Made by a program: the position numbers and the translations under genes
In this document: positions 10,404 through 22,073 of the stretch, one piece after another
How positions within the stretch are numbered: position 1 is the stretch's first letter
How the letters are laid out: every line of letters starts with the position of its first letter
Assembly (NCBI RefSeq): GCF_003086295.3
Contig: NC_092043.1
Location: 44,792,884-44,856,883 of the forward strand
DNA: 64,000 bases
DNA from: Arachis hypogaea
Taxonomy: Eukaryota; Streptophyta; Magnoliopsida; Fabales; Fabaceae
Reading direction: 5' to 3'
Notes under the pieces: model-generated
Database searches by the model: none
Told to the model about the DNA's origin: nothing
The model's input: only the letters and a program-made list of their open reading frames with translations

Positions 10404-11760
10404 AAGATTTTTTTTATTATAAATTAAAAAATATTATTTCTCAAAAAGAAAAATTAAAAAGACATTAATTTTTGAAATACATTTTTTTTTTGTATTTTGG
10501 CCAAGTTTGCCTTATCCCTAGCAAACTTCATGAATTTTATGGGGTTCCTTGTACCCCTGGCAAACTTCTATATTGATGCTATAGAATTCTTTTTATTTAC
10601 TCTCTACAATGTCTGAAATTTCATTGTTATTTATTCATTATGATGGTGAAATAGTGTATAATAAGGAATGTTCTATCGTATTTAAGTTAGTTCAACCAGT
10701 GATTACATACATGGGACCTAAAGTAAACGTCTAATAGCGTTAAAAAATTTGATATTGCATTTCATTAGCCAACAACATATGAAAAGAGTGAAAAAAATTT
10801 ACTTCAAATATCCGTCGGAAGTAAATAACTTTTTATTTTACAAAAGGTATATCATAGATTATAGTTGTGATTGTTTATTTTGTATTATTTTTATTATAGT
10901 TTAGGTTTTGATAATATTTTATTTTGTTTGAATTAGGTATCAGTTACATGATTACGAGAATATACGTCTTATAAGAGTGTGGCACAACCGATGAACAAAT
11001 GTTCATTTGTTAAAATTATTTGTCTTCCTAGTTAAGTTTGGTGGACGAGAATCATTTGCAGATACTGCTGATGATTTTCCTTTAAGTGGAGTAGTCAGAC
11101 GAAATATTAGAAGGACGATGATTGACTTAAATATGCCACCTGAAAGTAGTCAAGAGGGATCAAACGTTGAACATTCTAATGAAGGTATGATGCAATCAGA
11201 TGTTAAAAGTCACGAGGGTTCTGTTATCAAGGACCTGATGATCGATCCTTATCAAGTTAATTTCGATGATAGTGAAGATGTTGAGGATGAACCAATGGAA
11301 ATTCCTGGTGACGGTGAGACGGAAGAAATGAAATACTATGGTGACACACAAATCGCACTAACACAACCTACTATTTCTCGACCATATGACCTGCTGGATC
11401 ACTTTTTCACTTTGAATCTCGAAGCAATGACCTCAGATTGTTTATTTAGTCATGGAGGCCCCAAAGAAGATCCAACGAATGAGTTTGAGATTGGTCAGCA
11501 GTTTGGAAACAAGTGGTCTCCTACGGCTTTTTATATTTCGGCGAACTCAATGTGAAATTTTCCAGGGGTAGGATGAAATCTATATAAAACGTAGAATTTG
11601 TTGGAGTGCGGCGAACCTTATTAATATATTGAAATTCGCCGAGAGGTCCGACAAATTTGACTAAAATGCAAAAAGAAAAAATGAATTCCAAAAATTAAAG
11701 TTCGAATAATCTTTTTGGAGAATAATAATTTTTTAATTTTATAGTAGAAAAAAATCCTAA
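10404..11760 (+). mobile_element. Small MULE carrying a transposase N-terminal fragment
   Basis: The outer parts (about 10404-10590 and 11560-11760) are inverted repeats: TATTATAAATTAAAAAAT, TTAATTTTTGAAAT, TTTTGGCCAAGTTTG and TAGCAAACTTC on the left have counterparts in reverse on the right. The interior holds a partial MuDR-like reading frame. No catalytic domain remains, and no clean 9-bp duplication was identified, so the exact ends are approximate. Confidence 0.65.
10610..11555 (+). pseudogene. MuDR-like transposase, N-terminal fragment
   Basis: Starts near ATG 10610 with MSEISLLFIHYDGEIVYN, resembling the N-terminus of plant MuDR-type proteins. It is broken by a TAA near 10733 and by frame changes to about 11000. 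An open stretch at 11007-11555 follows, ending with LNLEAMTSDCLF...EFEIGQQFGNKWS, which corresponds to the segment just before the MuDR DNA-binding region. The open part is rich in Asp/Glu (DDSEDVEDEPMEIPGDGETEE). Catalytic and SWIM domains are absent. It could yield a short acidic protein but is best read as a transposase relic. Confidence 0.7.
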
Positions 11761-12108
11761 GTCATAAAAAAAAGTATATTTTAATTTAATCTATTGGGAA
11801 AAAAATGTAATTTCTACGTCCCAATCAAAATGTATTGGATGTTAATCTATACATGAACATGAACATATGTATGTTGGTATTTCTCTTGTAACATTTTTCA
11901 TTTATTTATACGTGAGTTATGAAGCATGTGATATGCCACCACTTTGTAGTTCAAGAACGCAAAGGACCTCTTTATGTTTGTAATTGATGCTTCTGCTATT
12001 AATGAAGTGAAATATAGTTGCACGACAATGGTTTTAGGCCATGATTTCGGTTTGGTTGATTTTGTTAATACACAAGAAAGTGACATTACAAACATGCGAC
12101 AGCTGAGA

Positions 12109-12149
<41 letters not shown>

Positions 12150-12651
12150 CCGACTTTTATTATTCAACATTTATTCATTTTTTATTCTAAAATACTTTTT
12201 TAATCCGCATTTTTTAAAAATTTAAAGTTAGGATTTAAAATTTAAAATTTAGAGAAAGATAATCATTTAAAAAAACTTCGTTAATTTTAATAAAAAATAG
12301 TTAGCTCCCTAATTAAATTCATAAAATAAACCGTCCACACCCTGGTCTCTCCAACATTGCCACTATGAGATGATTAGAATCCAGCTAGTTGAAAGACATG
12401 CATCATTATGCACGGATTTCTCCTATAATGTGCCTAACTTATTGTTCCTAATAGACCTAACAAGAGTGAGAGCTATCATATGTTACATTATTATCTACGA
12501 CTATACATTTTTTCAAAGCTGGACTCTCCATAGAAAACTCTAGGCTATCTATCTCCTGTATATCGTTAGTGATGAACATAATTATTGACAATTAACAAAC
12601 GGTAAAATTTTATAATTTCATAAAAAATAAATAATACGTTTGAATATAATA
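11761..12651. other. AT-rich intergenic DNA with a (TA)n microsatellite
   Basis: Contains a (TA)n run at 12112-12148. The frames crossing it (Tyr-Ile repeats) are artefacts. No gene or further element is supported. Confidence 0.6.
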
Positions 12652-13072
12652 GGATAAAGTACGATTTTGATCCCTAAAATATATGTCGAATATTTTTTTT
12701 GTCTCTAACTTTTTTTTTAATATACAAAATCGTTCCTATGGTTTAAAACCAAGTTTTAAAATCATTCTTTTTACTTAAATATTAGACTAAATTATCCATA
12801 ACAAAAAAAATTATAAAATAAAAGAAAAAAGAGTATTTTTGCTCCTATGAAGAGAAAAGGGAAGAAGGAAAAGGGGGAAAGGAAAAAGAAGAAATTGTTC
12901 ACGATCTACCTCTATTTTCACTTCTGTTATCACCTTTGTACCATTTTGGTCCTTACGATAAAGGACGACTTAAAACTAAGTTAAACCTTGGAAACAATTT
13001 TGTATGAAAAAAAAGTTGAAGATGAAAAAAATTTTCAACCTATACTTTAAAGACGAAAATCGTACTTAACCC
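12652..13072. mobile_element. MULE-type MITE with 9-bp target duplication
   Basis: Perfect 9-bp duplication AATATAATA at 12643-12651 and 13073-13081. Inverted termini GGATAAAGTACGATTTT and GGGTTAAGTACGATTTT. 421 bp, purine-rich in the centre (about 12845-12895) and non-coding. The GGGTTAAGTACG-type end with 9-bp duplication is a common legume MULE-derived MITE form (family knowledge). Confidence 0.88.
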
Positions 13073-13284
13073 AATATAATACATTGTTCTACGGAAATTG
13101 TGTAGACAACATGAACACTTAGCTTATGTAACTTATGCTCGATAGAAATTTCTCTAGACAAAAATCCGGTGGAGATTTGGGATAAAAATCTAATAGGAAA
13201 AAAATTACATCAACCAATACAGGTTTATTCTTAAATGCTTTACTAATTAAAAATACTGTATTATTTATTAATTATAAGTAACAT

Positions 13285-14055
13285 GGAGATTGGGTTCCTA
13301 TTGCAGTATCGAGAGGGGGACCTTGAGTCTTGCAGCTGATGTTTGTATACGATTTATTACTATTTTGTAAAGATAGTAAGAGGCAAGCACAGTTGGTCAT
13401 TAACTCTATGAACATATTTTATAAAGCTTTTAGGATAAAGGTAAATAGAGAAAAATCTAAGACTTTATGTTCTAAGAATGTATATTGTAGGAGAAGGAAA
13501 GTTCTCTTTGAGATGTCTCATATCCGCTTTACTCAAGATTTAGAGAATTTTTTTGGTGTCAATTTAGGTTGCCTAATAATGTTTCGGACGTCTTGTATGA
13601 GTGTTCTGAAACAGAGCAGGGTGGATTTGTCTCTTATATCATACTCTTCTTTCTCTTCGGGTGATATTTGGAACAATGGAAAATGGCATTTGAAAACGAT
13701 TGGTTCCATACTTCTGAAAGAGATCAAATTAAGTTTTGATCTAAATAGGCAGTTAGATGTGGAAGCTGGATGGTTCTGAAAATCGAATTCATCCAAGAAA
13801 TGGGTATGATGAGTTGGTGAGGAGGAAGATCAACTAGCATGGTTACAGATAATTGACTTTGGTTATGGATTGCAAATATAACGCTTATTCAACGCACTAC
13901 AAATGCCATAAATCTTATGGCGAAGCTAGCTGTTAGGGATAGTCTTTCTCAAGTGAAGTGGCTTTATCTTTGGGATGAGTTAGACACAATTGCCCACTAG
14001 GAGAAATTTACTTCTCCTTACTTTTTCTTTTTCGTTGTTTAGGTATAAAAAAAAA
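13285..14055 (+). pseudogene. LINE (L1-type) 3' fragment: RT end and RNase H remnant
   Basis: An open stretch 13330-13779 begins QLMFVYDLLLFCKDSKRQAQLVI, matching the FADD catalytic block and following palm region of L1-type reverse transcriptases, with the aspartates altered (VYD in place of ADD). Further on, after a deletion, a segment at about 13910-14000 (LMAKLAVRDSLSQVKWLYLWDELDTIAH) resembles the ORF2 C-terminus. A short A-run at 14047-14055 may be the poly(A) end. It is 5'-truncated and inactive. Confidence 0.7.
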
Positions 14056-14133
14056 TTCTATTTATTATATTTAGGGTAAACTACAAAAAATGCACTCGAA
14101 TAATTTTATTGTTGATAAAAATGTACCAAAATT

Positions 14134-14885
14134 TAGGGTTGGCAATATATAACCTACCCGCGGGTACCTAACCCAGACCAACCCGTTCGGGTAGGATAGG
14201 GTAGGGTGCAAATTTGCCTGCGGGTAGGGTAGGTTACGGATTTAGGATATACCCTAACCTATCATATCTGCATTCTTAATATATTATATAATATATGAGC
14301 AATACTAGGGGGCCAACAACATTTGTGATTAGTAGTCGTCAACTAGCCATCAATGATGATTTGATGGTGTGAGATTGGTGTGAGATTTCATCTAATGACT
14401 CACCTTTCTCTGCTAGTTACATGCTGGTCAAAATGCAATAAAATTGCTGGCCCCCTAGACTTTTTCATAATATATATGTAAAAGTTATGTATGTAGTGAA
14501 GAAAGTGAGTCTTGTACTCACAATCTTCTTCTTATAAAAACTTGAAATAATCACTAAACTAGTTGATGATCATATTATTTGTAATTTTATGTTGGATTTC
14601 TTTAAGATTTTATTGTTTTTAATTTTAATTTAAACTTAGTTTTTTATTTTCTATTTTATTAATATATATGAAATTTGAAATAGTTGAATTTTAGATTTAT
14701 TTGAATTTTTTTTGTTTCTGCGGGGTAGGGTCGGGTAGGATAGAGTTTAGAACTTTAGGGTGCGGGTAGGGTTAGGGTCGAGAGATTTTCAGCGGGTAGG
14801 GTAGGGTAGAGTTTTAAGAAAGTTTTCAATCTGCGGGTAGGGTTAGGGTAGAGTCTAAACCCTACCCTACTCATTGCCAGTCCCA
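14134..14885. mobile_element. hAT-type MITE (GGGTAGGGT-rich family)
   Basis: Termini TAGGGTTGGCAAT and (reverse) TGGGACTGGCAAT. Flanked by 8-bp near-duplicates CCAAAATT (14126-14133) and CCAAGATT (14886-14893). The ends are rich in GGGTAGGGT/ACCCTACCC. It contains a second MITE at 14305-14458. Related copies occur at 51431-51922 and, more distantly, 52625-53307. Confidence 0.78.
14305..14458. mobile_element. Nested MITE with CTAGGGGGCCA termini
   Basis: Begins CTAGGGGGCCAACAA and ends TTGCTGGCCCCCTAG, giving a 15-bp near-perfect inverted repeat around 154 bp of non-coding sequence. The outer TA may be the target duplication. It sits inside the hAT MITE, so it inserted later. Confidence 0.75.
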
Positions 14886-15141
14886 CCAAGATTTTGTTAT
14901 CCCTCAAATAATTTAAAATCACGATAAAAATATTCAATATTAAATATGTATTTATAAAAAAATACTTTAGAACTTGAATTTTGATACGATTTTTTGCAAG
15001 TATGATTAGAAAATTGAGATATTTTTTATTCTTAAAATTTGGTGATTTTTTGCTAACTATATATCTTTTGTGATTTTTTAAAAGTATCATTGTTTATTGA
15101 CAAAAAAAATCACGAAAAATATATACTTAGCGAAAAATAAC

Positions 15142-18100
15142 TCCGCCTATGTTACACTTGCGATACATAGCCGGTCCCAAACCCGGATAAAGGAGGAGGG
15201 TTGTATTAGGTCTTCGGCAACCAACATAAAAATATAGCCGAACCCCCCATGACATGAATCAAAGACATTATTGCGCTAAAGCTAGGTCATTGCCCGGAAG
15301 CAACGCGGCGTATGGCTCGAGTACGGTGTCAAAGCAAGAGCCGCTGCATCGGTGCCCAGATGTAGTGTTAAATGAGTAAGGGTTCTCACGTTTTCGTGAA
15401 CAGACGAGAGTAAATAAGCTAGTTCACAAAGGAAAAGGTAAAGGTCGAAGCGACAGAAGGTTGAGATTTGGGACATGGAACATAGGCACTCTAACAGGAA
15501 AGTCCATGGAGGTGGTGGACACCATGACAAGGAGGAAGATTAACATTATGTGCCTACAAGAAACGAAATGGGTTGGTGCAAAGGCTAGGGAATTGGATTC
15601 TTCTGGTTTCAAACTTTGGTATACAGGAAAGGTGAAGAATAGGAATAGAGTTGGAATAATTGTGGATAAGCAGTGGAAGAAGGACGTAGTGGATGTCAAG
15701 AGGGTGGGAGATCGGATCATCTCTATCAAACTTGTGGTGGAGGGAGGTGCTTTCCATGTGATTAGCGCCTATGCACCGCAAGTGGGTTCGGACGAACAAC
15801 ACAAGATAAGGTTTTGGGAGGATCTAGAGAGTTTGGTTCAAGGCATACCTTTGGGAGATAAGATTTTCTTAGGAGGAGATTTAAATGGCCATGTTGGGAG
15901 AGAAGTGACTGGATATGGGAGTATTCACGGAGGCCATGGTTTCGGGGTGATCAATGCCGAGGGTAAAACTATTTTGGACTTTTCCTCAACTTTTGATCTT
16001 CTCATCGCAAATACATGTTTTAAAAAGAGAGATGAACATCTTATAACCTATAAGAGTGGCATGACAAGCTCTCAAATTGACTTCTTCTTGTTGAGGAGAG
16101 TCGACCGAAAATTTTGCATTAACTGTAAAATTATCCCGGGAGAGAGTTTGACAACACAACATAGGGTGCTCGTCATGGATTTTCGCATTGAGCAAAAGTT
16201 GAGGAAAATACATCATACGAAGAACCCAAGGACGAGGTGGTGGCGGATGAAAGGTGAGGAACAAAGAAGCTTCCTAAGACGGGTAGGAGAAGAGGCAAAG
16301 TGGGATGGGAATGGAAGCGCGGAAGAGATGTGGAGGGAGATGGCAGAAGTTATTAGAAGAACAGCAAAAGAAAGTTTTGGTGAATCTAAAGGAATAGGAC
16401 CAAGAGACAAGGAGTCCTGGTGGTGGAATGCGAGTATACAAGAAAAGATAAAGATAAAAAGGGAATGCTTTAAAGAGTAGTCTTTATGCCGCAATGCAGA
16501 TAACTGGAAAAAATATAAGGCGGCTAAGAAAGAGACAAAAGTGGCTATAAGTGAAGCAAGACCAAGAGCATATGAGGGTCTCTACCAGTCTTTGGGCACG
16601 AAAGAAGGAGAAAAAGGTATATATAGAATCGCAAAGAGTCGGGAAAGAAGAACGAGAGATTTGGATCAGGTTAAGTGCATAAAGGATAAGGATCGAGAGG
16701 TGTTGGCTCAAGAGGAGAAGATTAATGAAAGGTGGAAGAGCTACTTCTACGAGTTATTTAATGAGGGACAGAAGACTCTTCCGAGCCTTGGTCGATTATG
16801 CACAAGGGAAGAAGATCAAAACTTTGACTACTATCGAAGGATTCGAGACTTCGAGGTAAAAGAGGCTCTAAAGCAGATGAAAAATGGCAGGGCAGTAGGA
16901 CCTGATAATATCCCGATTGAGGTTTGGAAGGGTCTTGGAGGAAAAGGCATCAACTGGTTAACCAAGCTTTTTAATGAGATTTTAAGGTCAAAGAAGATGC
17001 CTGATGAGTGGAGAAAGAGCACCTTGGTACCTATCTACAAGAATAAGGGGGATATACAAAGTTGTAGAAACTATAGAGGGATTAAGCTTATGAGTCATAC
17101 TATGAAGTTATGGGAAATAGTGATAGAACGGAGGTTGAGAAAAGAGACACAAGTAACAGAGAACCAATTTGGATTTATGCCAGGCAGATCTACCACTGAA
17201 GCGATATACCTATTAATAAGGATGATGGAGAGGTATCGTAGTAATAAAAGGGATCTATACATGGTGTTTATTGATTTGGAAAAAGCATATGATAGGGTAC
17301 CAAGGGAGGTCTTATGGAAGGTTTTAGAAAAGAGGAGAGTAAGGATCGCATATATTCGGGCAATTAAAGACATGCATGATGGGGCCACAACTAGTGTGAA
17401 GACTCAAGGTGGTGTGACAGAGGAATTCCCTATTGGTATAGGATTACACCAGGGATCATCCTTAAGTCCATACCTTTTCACATTAGTCTTGGAAGTACTC
17501 ACAGAGCACATCCAAGAGCCTGTGCCATGGTGCATGTTTTTTGCCGATGATATCGTTCTTATGGGATAGTCAAGGGAAGACCTAAATAAGAAGTTGGAGT
17601 TATGGAGAGAAGCTCTAGAAGTGTATGGTCTGCGCATAAGCCGTAGCAAGACGGAATATATGGAATGTAAGTTCAGTCTGAGAAGGGAAAACTCCAATAT
17701 AGAGGTGAAAATTGGAGAGAACATCCTACGAAAAGTTAAAAGTTTTAAATATCTTGGGTGCATCATACAGGATAATGGAGAGATTGAACATGATGTAAAT
17801 CATAGGATCCAAGCAGGTTGGTCAAAATGGCGGAGTGCATCTGGTTTTATATGCGACAAAAAAGTGCTTTTAAAACTTAAAGGTAAATTCTATCGCACCG
17901 CTATAAGACCGGCTATGCTGTATGGTACGGAGTGTTGGGCGGCTAAAGGGGAGCACGAACATAAGCTGAGTGTGACAGAAATGAAGATGTTGAGATGGAT
18001 GAGTGGTCATACGCGATTGGATAAAATAAGGAATGAAGATATAAGGGAGAGAGTTGGAGTAGCACCCATTGTGGAAAAGATGGTTGAATCGCGTCTCAGG

Positions 18101-18344
18101 TGGTTTGGACATGTGAGAAGAAGACCGATAGAACATCCAGTCAGGAGGGTGGATGAGATGGAAGATGGACAAAGGGCGAAAGATAGAGGAAGACCTAAGA
18201 AGACCATCCATGAGGTGGTCAAACGAGATCTACATGTAAACGGTCTCTCTGTAGACATGATACATGACAGAGCAAAATGACGTCGTTTGATTCATGTAGC
18301 CGACCCCACTTAGTGGGACAAGGCTTTGTTGTTGTTGTTGTTGT
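15142..18344 (+). mobile_element. Near-full-length RTE-type LINE with 14-bp target duplication
   Basis: Flanked by perfect 14-bp duplications TAGCGAAAAATAAC (15128-15141 and 18345-18358). It has a roughly 300-bp 5' leader, one long reading frame, and a 3' end of CCGACCCCACTTAGTGGGAC followed by (TTG)n at about 18327-18344. A simple-repeat tail in place of poly(A) is typical of RTE-clade elements. About 3.2 kb is the usual full length. Confidence 0.93.
15461..18280 (+). pseudogene. RTE endonuclease-reverse transcriptase, one frame with in-frame stops
   Basis: One continuous frame throughout. It encodes an AP-type endonuclease (FGTWNIGTL, LQETKWVG, SAYAPQVG, GGDLNGHVG), then reverse transcriptase with [28 protein letters not shown] and the catalytic [10 protein letters not shown]-terminal region follows with LRWFGHVRRRP. 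It is interrupted only by TAG at 16478, TAG at 17567 and TGA at 18278. The last two bracket the C-terminal part, and the final stop lies where the family usually continues with a few more residues. No ATG precedes the first conserved block in frame nearby; upstream codons stay open to about 15430. As written it cannot make a full protein. Confidence 0.92.
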
Positions 18345-18574
18345 TAGCGAAAAATAACCAAATTTTAAGAATAAAAATATCTCTTTTTTTTAATCATGCT
18401 TGCAAAATATCGCAATAAAATTCAATCTCTAAAATATTTTTTGAGAATACATATTTAATGTTAGATATTTTTATCGCATTTTAAAATTATTTGAGAATAT
18501 TTTTGTTAATAATAAAATATAAATACATTTTTGTCAACGACAAATTATTCAAATATATTTTTAATAGTATACTC

Positions 18575-19006
18575 TTTCAATAGTTCATATTTAAAATTTA
18601 AAATTTAGAATTTAAATTTTAGAGTTTTCGAATTAGAATTTAATATTTAAAATTTATAGTTTAGAAATCAAAGAATGCTATACTTTTTACTTTCTAGAGA
18701 GCGTATTGGCATTTGCTATACAATATAAAATGATTTTAAAAAAAAAAAGTTACAGAATAGGCTCAACAATTTTTATTGCCACAAATAACTAAGTTCTAGA
18801 ATGAAAAACACCTTTTGAAATTTGGAATTGAGCAGAAGACTGGTCATGAGAACAAATGTAGAATCTCAATAAATAAATAAATAAATAAATAAATAAAAGC
18901 AAGTCAATAAAAAGAAAAGCAATTTTTGCTGAAAAATCAATACAAGAACTCCTGAACCTTCTATTTTACATTTCATCTTTCTGTACTTAAATTACCATGC
19001 CATGAG
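18575..19006. other. AT-rich spacer with an (AAAT)n microsatellite
   Basis: Contains about seven AAAT units at 18868-18897 and TTTAAAATTTA-type low-complexity sequence. No gene is supported. Confidence 0.6.
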
Positions 19007-19776
19007 CAGAGACGGATCTGTATACATTGTTATGGGAGGTATTTATTCTCGCTATAATTTAATTTTTTTTGAATAGTATATAATAATAATATTTATTTAT
19101 TTTATTAAATTATTAAATTTAATTTTACATTAATTTTTTATTCAATTTTTAGTATTTAATAGTCAATATAAAAATTTCACATTACATATTTATTAAAATA
19201 ATCAATTTTTAATTTAAATAAGATTTAAAATTAATTTTAATTTTTTTCATAATAACAACTACAGTAATTAAAAGAACTTTTTTAATTATAAATATCAATA
19301 AGAATTTATTTCTAATTATATGAGAAGCAAATTTTTAAATAGCTATTTAGTGATATATATAAAGAGAAAAACATTTCGATTTATTTATAAAAAAAATTAT
19401 TCAATTTTTTTAAAATATAAAACGTAAAAAATAAAATTTTAAATTATATATTATTATTTAAATTACTAATTTAGTGTTTTAATTTGTAAATTATATATTT
19501 GAAGATTAATCATATTTTATAATAATAAAATATAATTATAATAATAATTATTTTATATATGTATAAAAAATAATTATTCGTATAAATTATATATTAAAAT
19601 ATAAAATACACATTAAAAATAAATTAAACAATATATATTTATACATAAATATATAATAATTAATAAATAATTTAATAACTAATTTTTATATACATATAAT
19701 ATTTTTATTATAAAAGTTATTATTATTATGTTATATATTTTATCTCTACTGTTAAAATTTTTTAAATTCGCCACTG
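19007..19776 (-). mobile_element. hAT-type element, second copy, inverted
   Basis: Termini CAGAGACGGATCTG and CGCCACTG, flanked by 8-bp near-duplicates GCCATGAG (18999-19006) and GACATGAG (19777-19784). The interior matches the reverse complement of the element at 8916-9742 (for example AGAACTTTTTTAATTATAAATAT versus its counterpart near 9400). No transposase. Confidence 0.82.
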
Positions 19777-19784
19777 GACATGAG

Positions 19785-21664
19785 CAAACCATGTCAAATA
19801 GCTATGAGTTCCGTTGCAAGGCTACGAAACCTTAGTAGTATATATAGACTAACCACAATTTTTTAGTTATAATACATATCTAATAAATTAAATAATTAAT
19901 TACAATACACTAGTAGTATATATAGACAACATGCACTATCAAAAATTATCTTAGCTTAAATTAAATTTTTGTATTTTATTAAAAATATTTGTATTTAATA
20001 TTGAATATTAATATTATTTTAAACTAGTAGCATTATTAGTTTGTCACTAAAATATTTAATATGTAAAATTGTAAATTTTATTTCCTATTGTTTGTTTACA
20101 CAAATAAATTATTCTGTCATGTAATATTAAATTGTAAAAATTTTAAATAATTAACTCTTTAAAAATATATATAATATATACTTTTTAATCGAAATATAAG
20201 TATAACCTTTGATTTAATTTCTTAAAAAAAAGTATTTCTATATTTGTTATATCCAAATAATTTAGTTACTTCTAATTTTGATAAAAAAATACTTTTAAAA
20301 TTACATTGAAATACAAAATAATTTTTCTGCTTAAATTCTTAATTTTGCTTCTACTTCCGCTTTTAAATCCTAGTCGTCTGAAATCTTTCTTTCTTGCATG
20401 TATTTGAAGAATCATAATCTCTTTTTGCAAATGAGTGGTGCCTATCTACTTTTTGGAACACATGATTTCCACGAAGTTTACAAAGGTAACATTTTTCATG
20501 TCAAATGGATCTATTTTCTTGATTTGTGTAAAGCCCTTGCGTTTGTCATGTTCAAAAAGTTAAAATTATATTGAATTCTTATATGAAAAATCATCATTTT
20601 TATTACAAGTATGATTCTCTCAATCAAGTTGAAAAACATAACAATATGGTTATATTCTTTTACGCATAGAATCACTAATTGAAGGTCAAAATTAAGCGTA
20701 TTAAGATAAGACGAATGCTAGTGTGCTCCAAGTAAAGTAAGTGCAGGTTCTTTTGATAATAACTTGCTATTAGAGATAATAAAAAAATAATAGATTATAG
20801 ACTTTATTTTTTTAGTTTTTATTTTGTAAAAATATGTGTAACATATTTAAAAATTTAAATATATATATGTACGTATGTATGGTTAACTTGATTAGCAAGT
20901 TATTCTTTTAAATATCAACCATTAAAATATAACAAAAATAGAAAATATAATAAACTAAGTTTTAGTTAGTCTACATTAGTCAATTTTAAAGTTTACGTTT
21001 ATAATTTAAAATTTAAGATTAAGAGTTTATGATTTAGAATTCAAAATTTACAATAAACAAAATAATTTTTAAGAAAATTGGCTAATATTAAAAAAAAATC
21101 ATTTCTGAGCATTACTGTTAACTAAAAAAATTGTCAAGAAGTGTAATATTCAATAAGAAGCGTTTAAAGATTAACCATGAAAAGGACATAAATTCTCTTT
21201 AATCGCAGCTAAATATATATAATTCTGTCATCACTGTCTTATTTAATATTTGAAAATAGACAACAAAAATAATTGAGTTCCACCTAGGTCTTAGATTATC
21301 TAGGAAACATCAAACATTATACAATCACACAATTGGCTTTTAGAACAATATTTTTCAAGAACGTAAAACAAGTAGAAAGAATACCATAATAAAAAGAATA
21401 GCATAGTAAAAAGTAAAAACTTTACAAAAATATGATACTGGAAGAGCTAATATCTTAACATAAGAATTATTAGAGAATAAACTGTTGACTGTCAAAATAA
21501 TTACAGAAAGAAAAAAAAAATTAATATTTATTTCAAACGTTCAACATAAAATTAAATTAAATTAATCGTTGGTGCTCATTTTAAAAAATTTTAAAAACAT
21601 CAACAACCAAAAATATACTTTACCAAAAATTATTCTGAAATCAGAAAACACAAGTTATTACAGT
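19785..21664. other. AT-rich intergenic DNA downstream of EIN2 copy 1
   Basis: No reading frame, RNA gene or element boundary could be supported. A tandem pair AGTAGTATATATAGAC occurs at about 19836 and 19911. Confidence 0.6.
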
Positions 21665-22073
21665 TCCAGACCCCAAAAGGAAAAGCTAGTTAACTCCATA
21701 CGTGTTTTCCGGTCAAAAACCAAGACGTGTTCTGGAAACAGAAAAAGATACGTGTCTAAAGTCGTTTCCTTTTTGGTTTTTGTCCCGCAAATTGTTGTAC
21801 CCAGGTTCTAGACAAGAGAACGTGACAAAATAAATAACATGTCTCACCAAAATGAAGAAATTTCATGAAACTAATTTCCCATCTAGCCAATTTTTCTTTG
21901 ATTTCGCTGAAATTACAATTAGCAATTCTTTGCCCTATGTGTATATAACATTACAAGGATTATGATACACAGATGGAGACAGATCACTCCTTGATCTTAG
22001 AGCATGAGCTGTTTACACACCATACTCATAAAACAGCCGAAGAAGGAACACTGATTTTGTTAGATTCGAAGTA

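Larger units (their letters stand above)
14074..18574. mobile_element. Inverted-repeat element hosting three nested insertions
   Basis: After removing the hAT MITE (14134-14885) and the RTE element (15142-18344), the flanks 14074-14133 plus 14894-15127 pair with 18345-18574 as a long imperfect inverted repeat. Shared text includes CTTAAAATTTGG with its reverse complement, TTTTTGCAAGTATGATTA, and AATATTAAATATGTATTTAT. It has no coding content of its own. The superfamily is not assigned; it is MITE-like in structure. Confidence 0.65.

Noticed and set aside
11007..11555. Acidic 182-codon frame as a host transcription factor
   Set aside because: Its end (FEIGQQFGNK) and surroundings match the MuDR transposase N-terminal region inside TIRs.
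11898..12225. Two opposing frames with Tyr-Ile repeats
   Set aside because: Products of the (TA)n run; no other support.
14700..14880. Interstitial telomere repeat from GGGTAGGGT runs
   Set aside because: Units are not TTTAGGG, and the runs are the ends of a MITE with TIR and 8-bp duplication.
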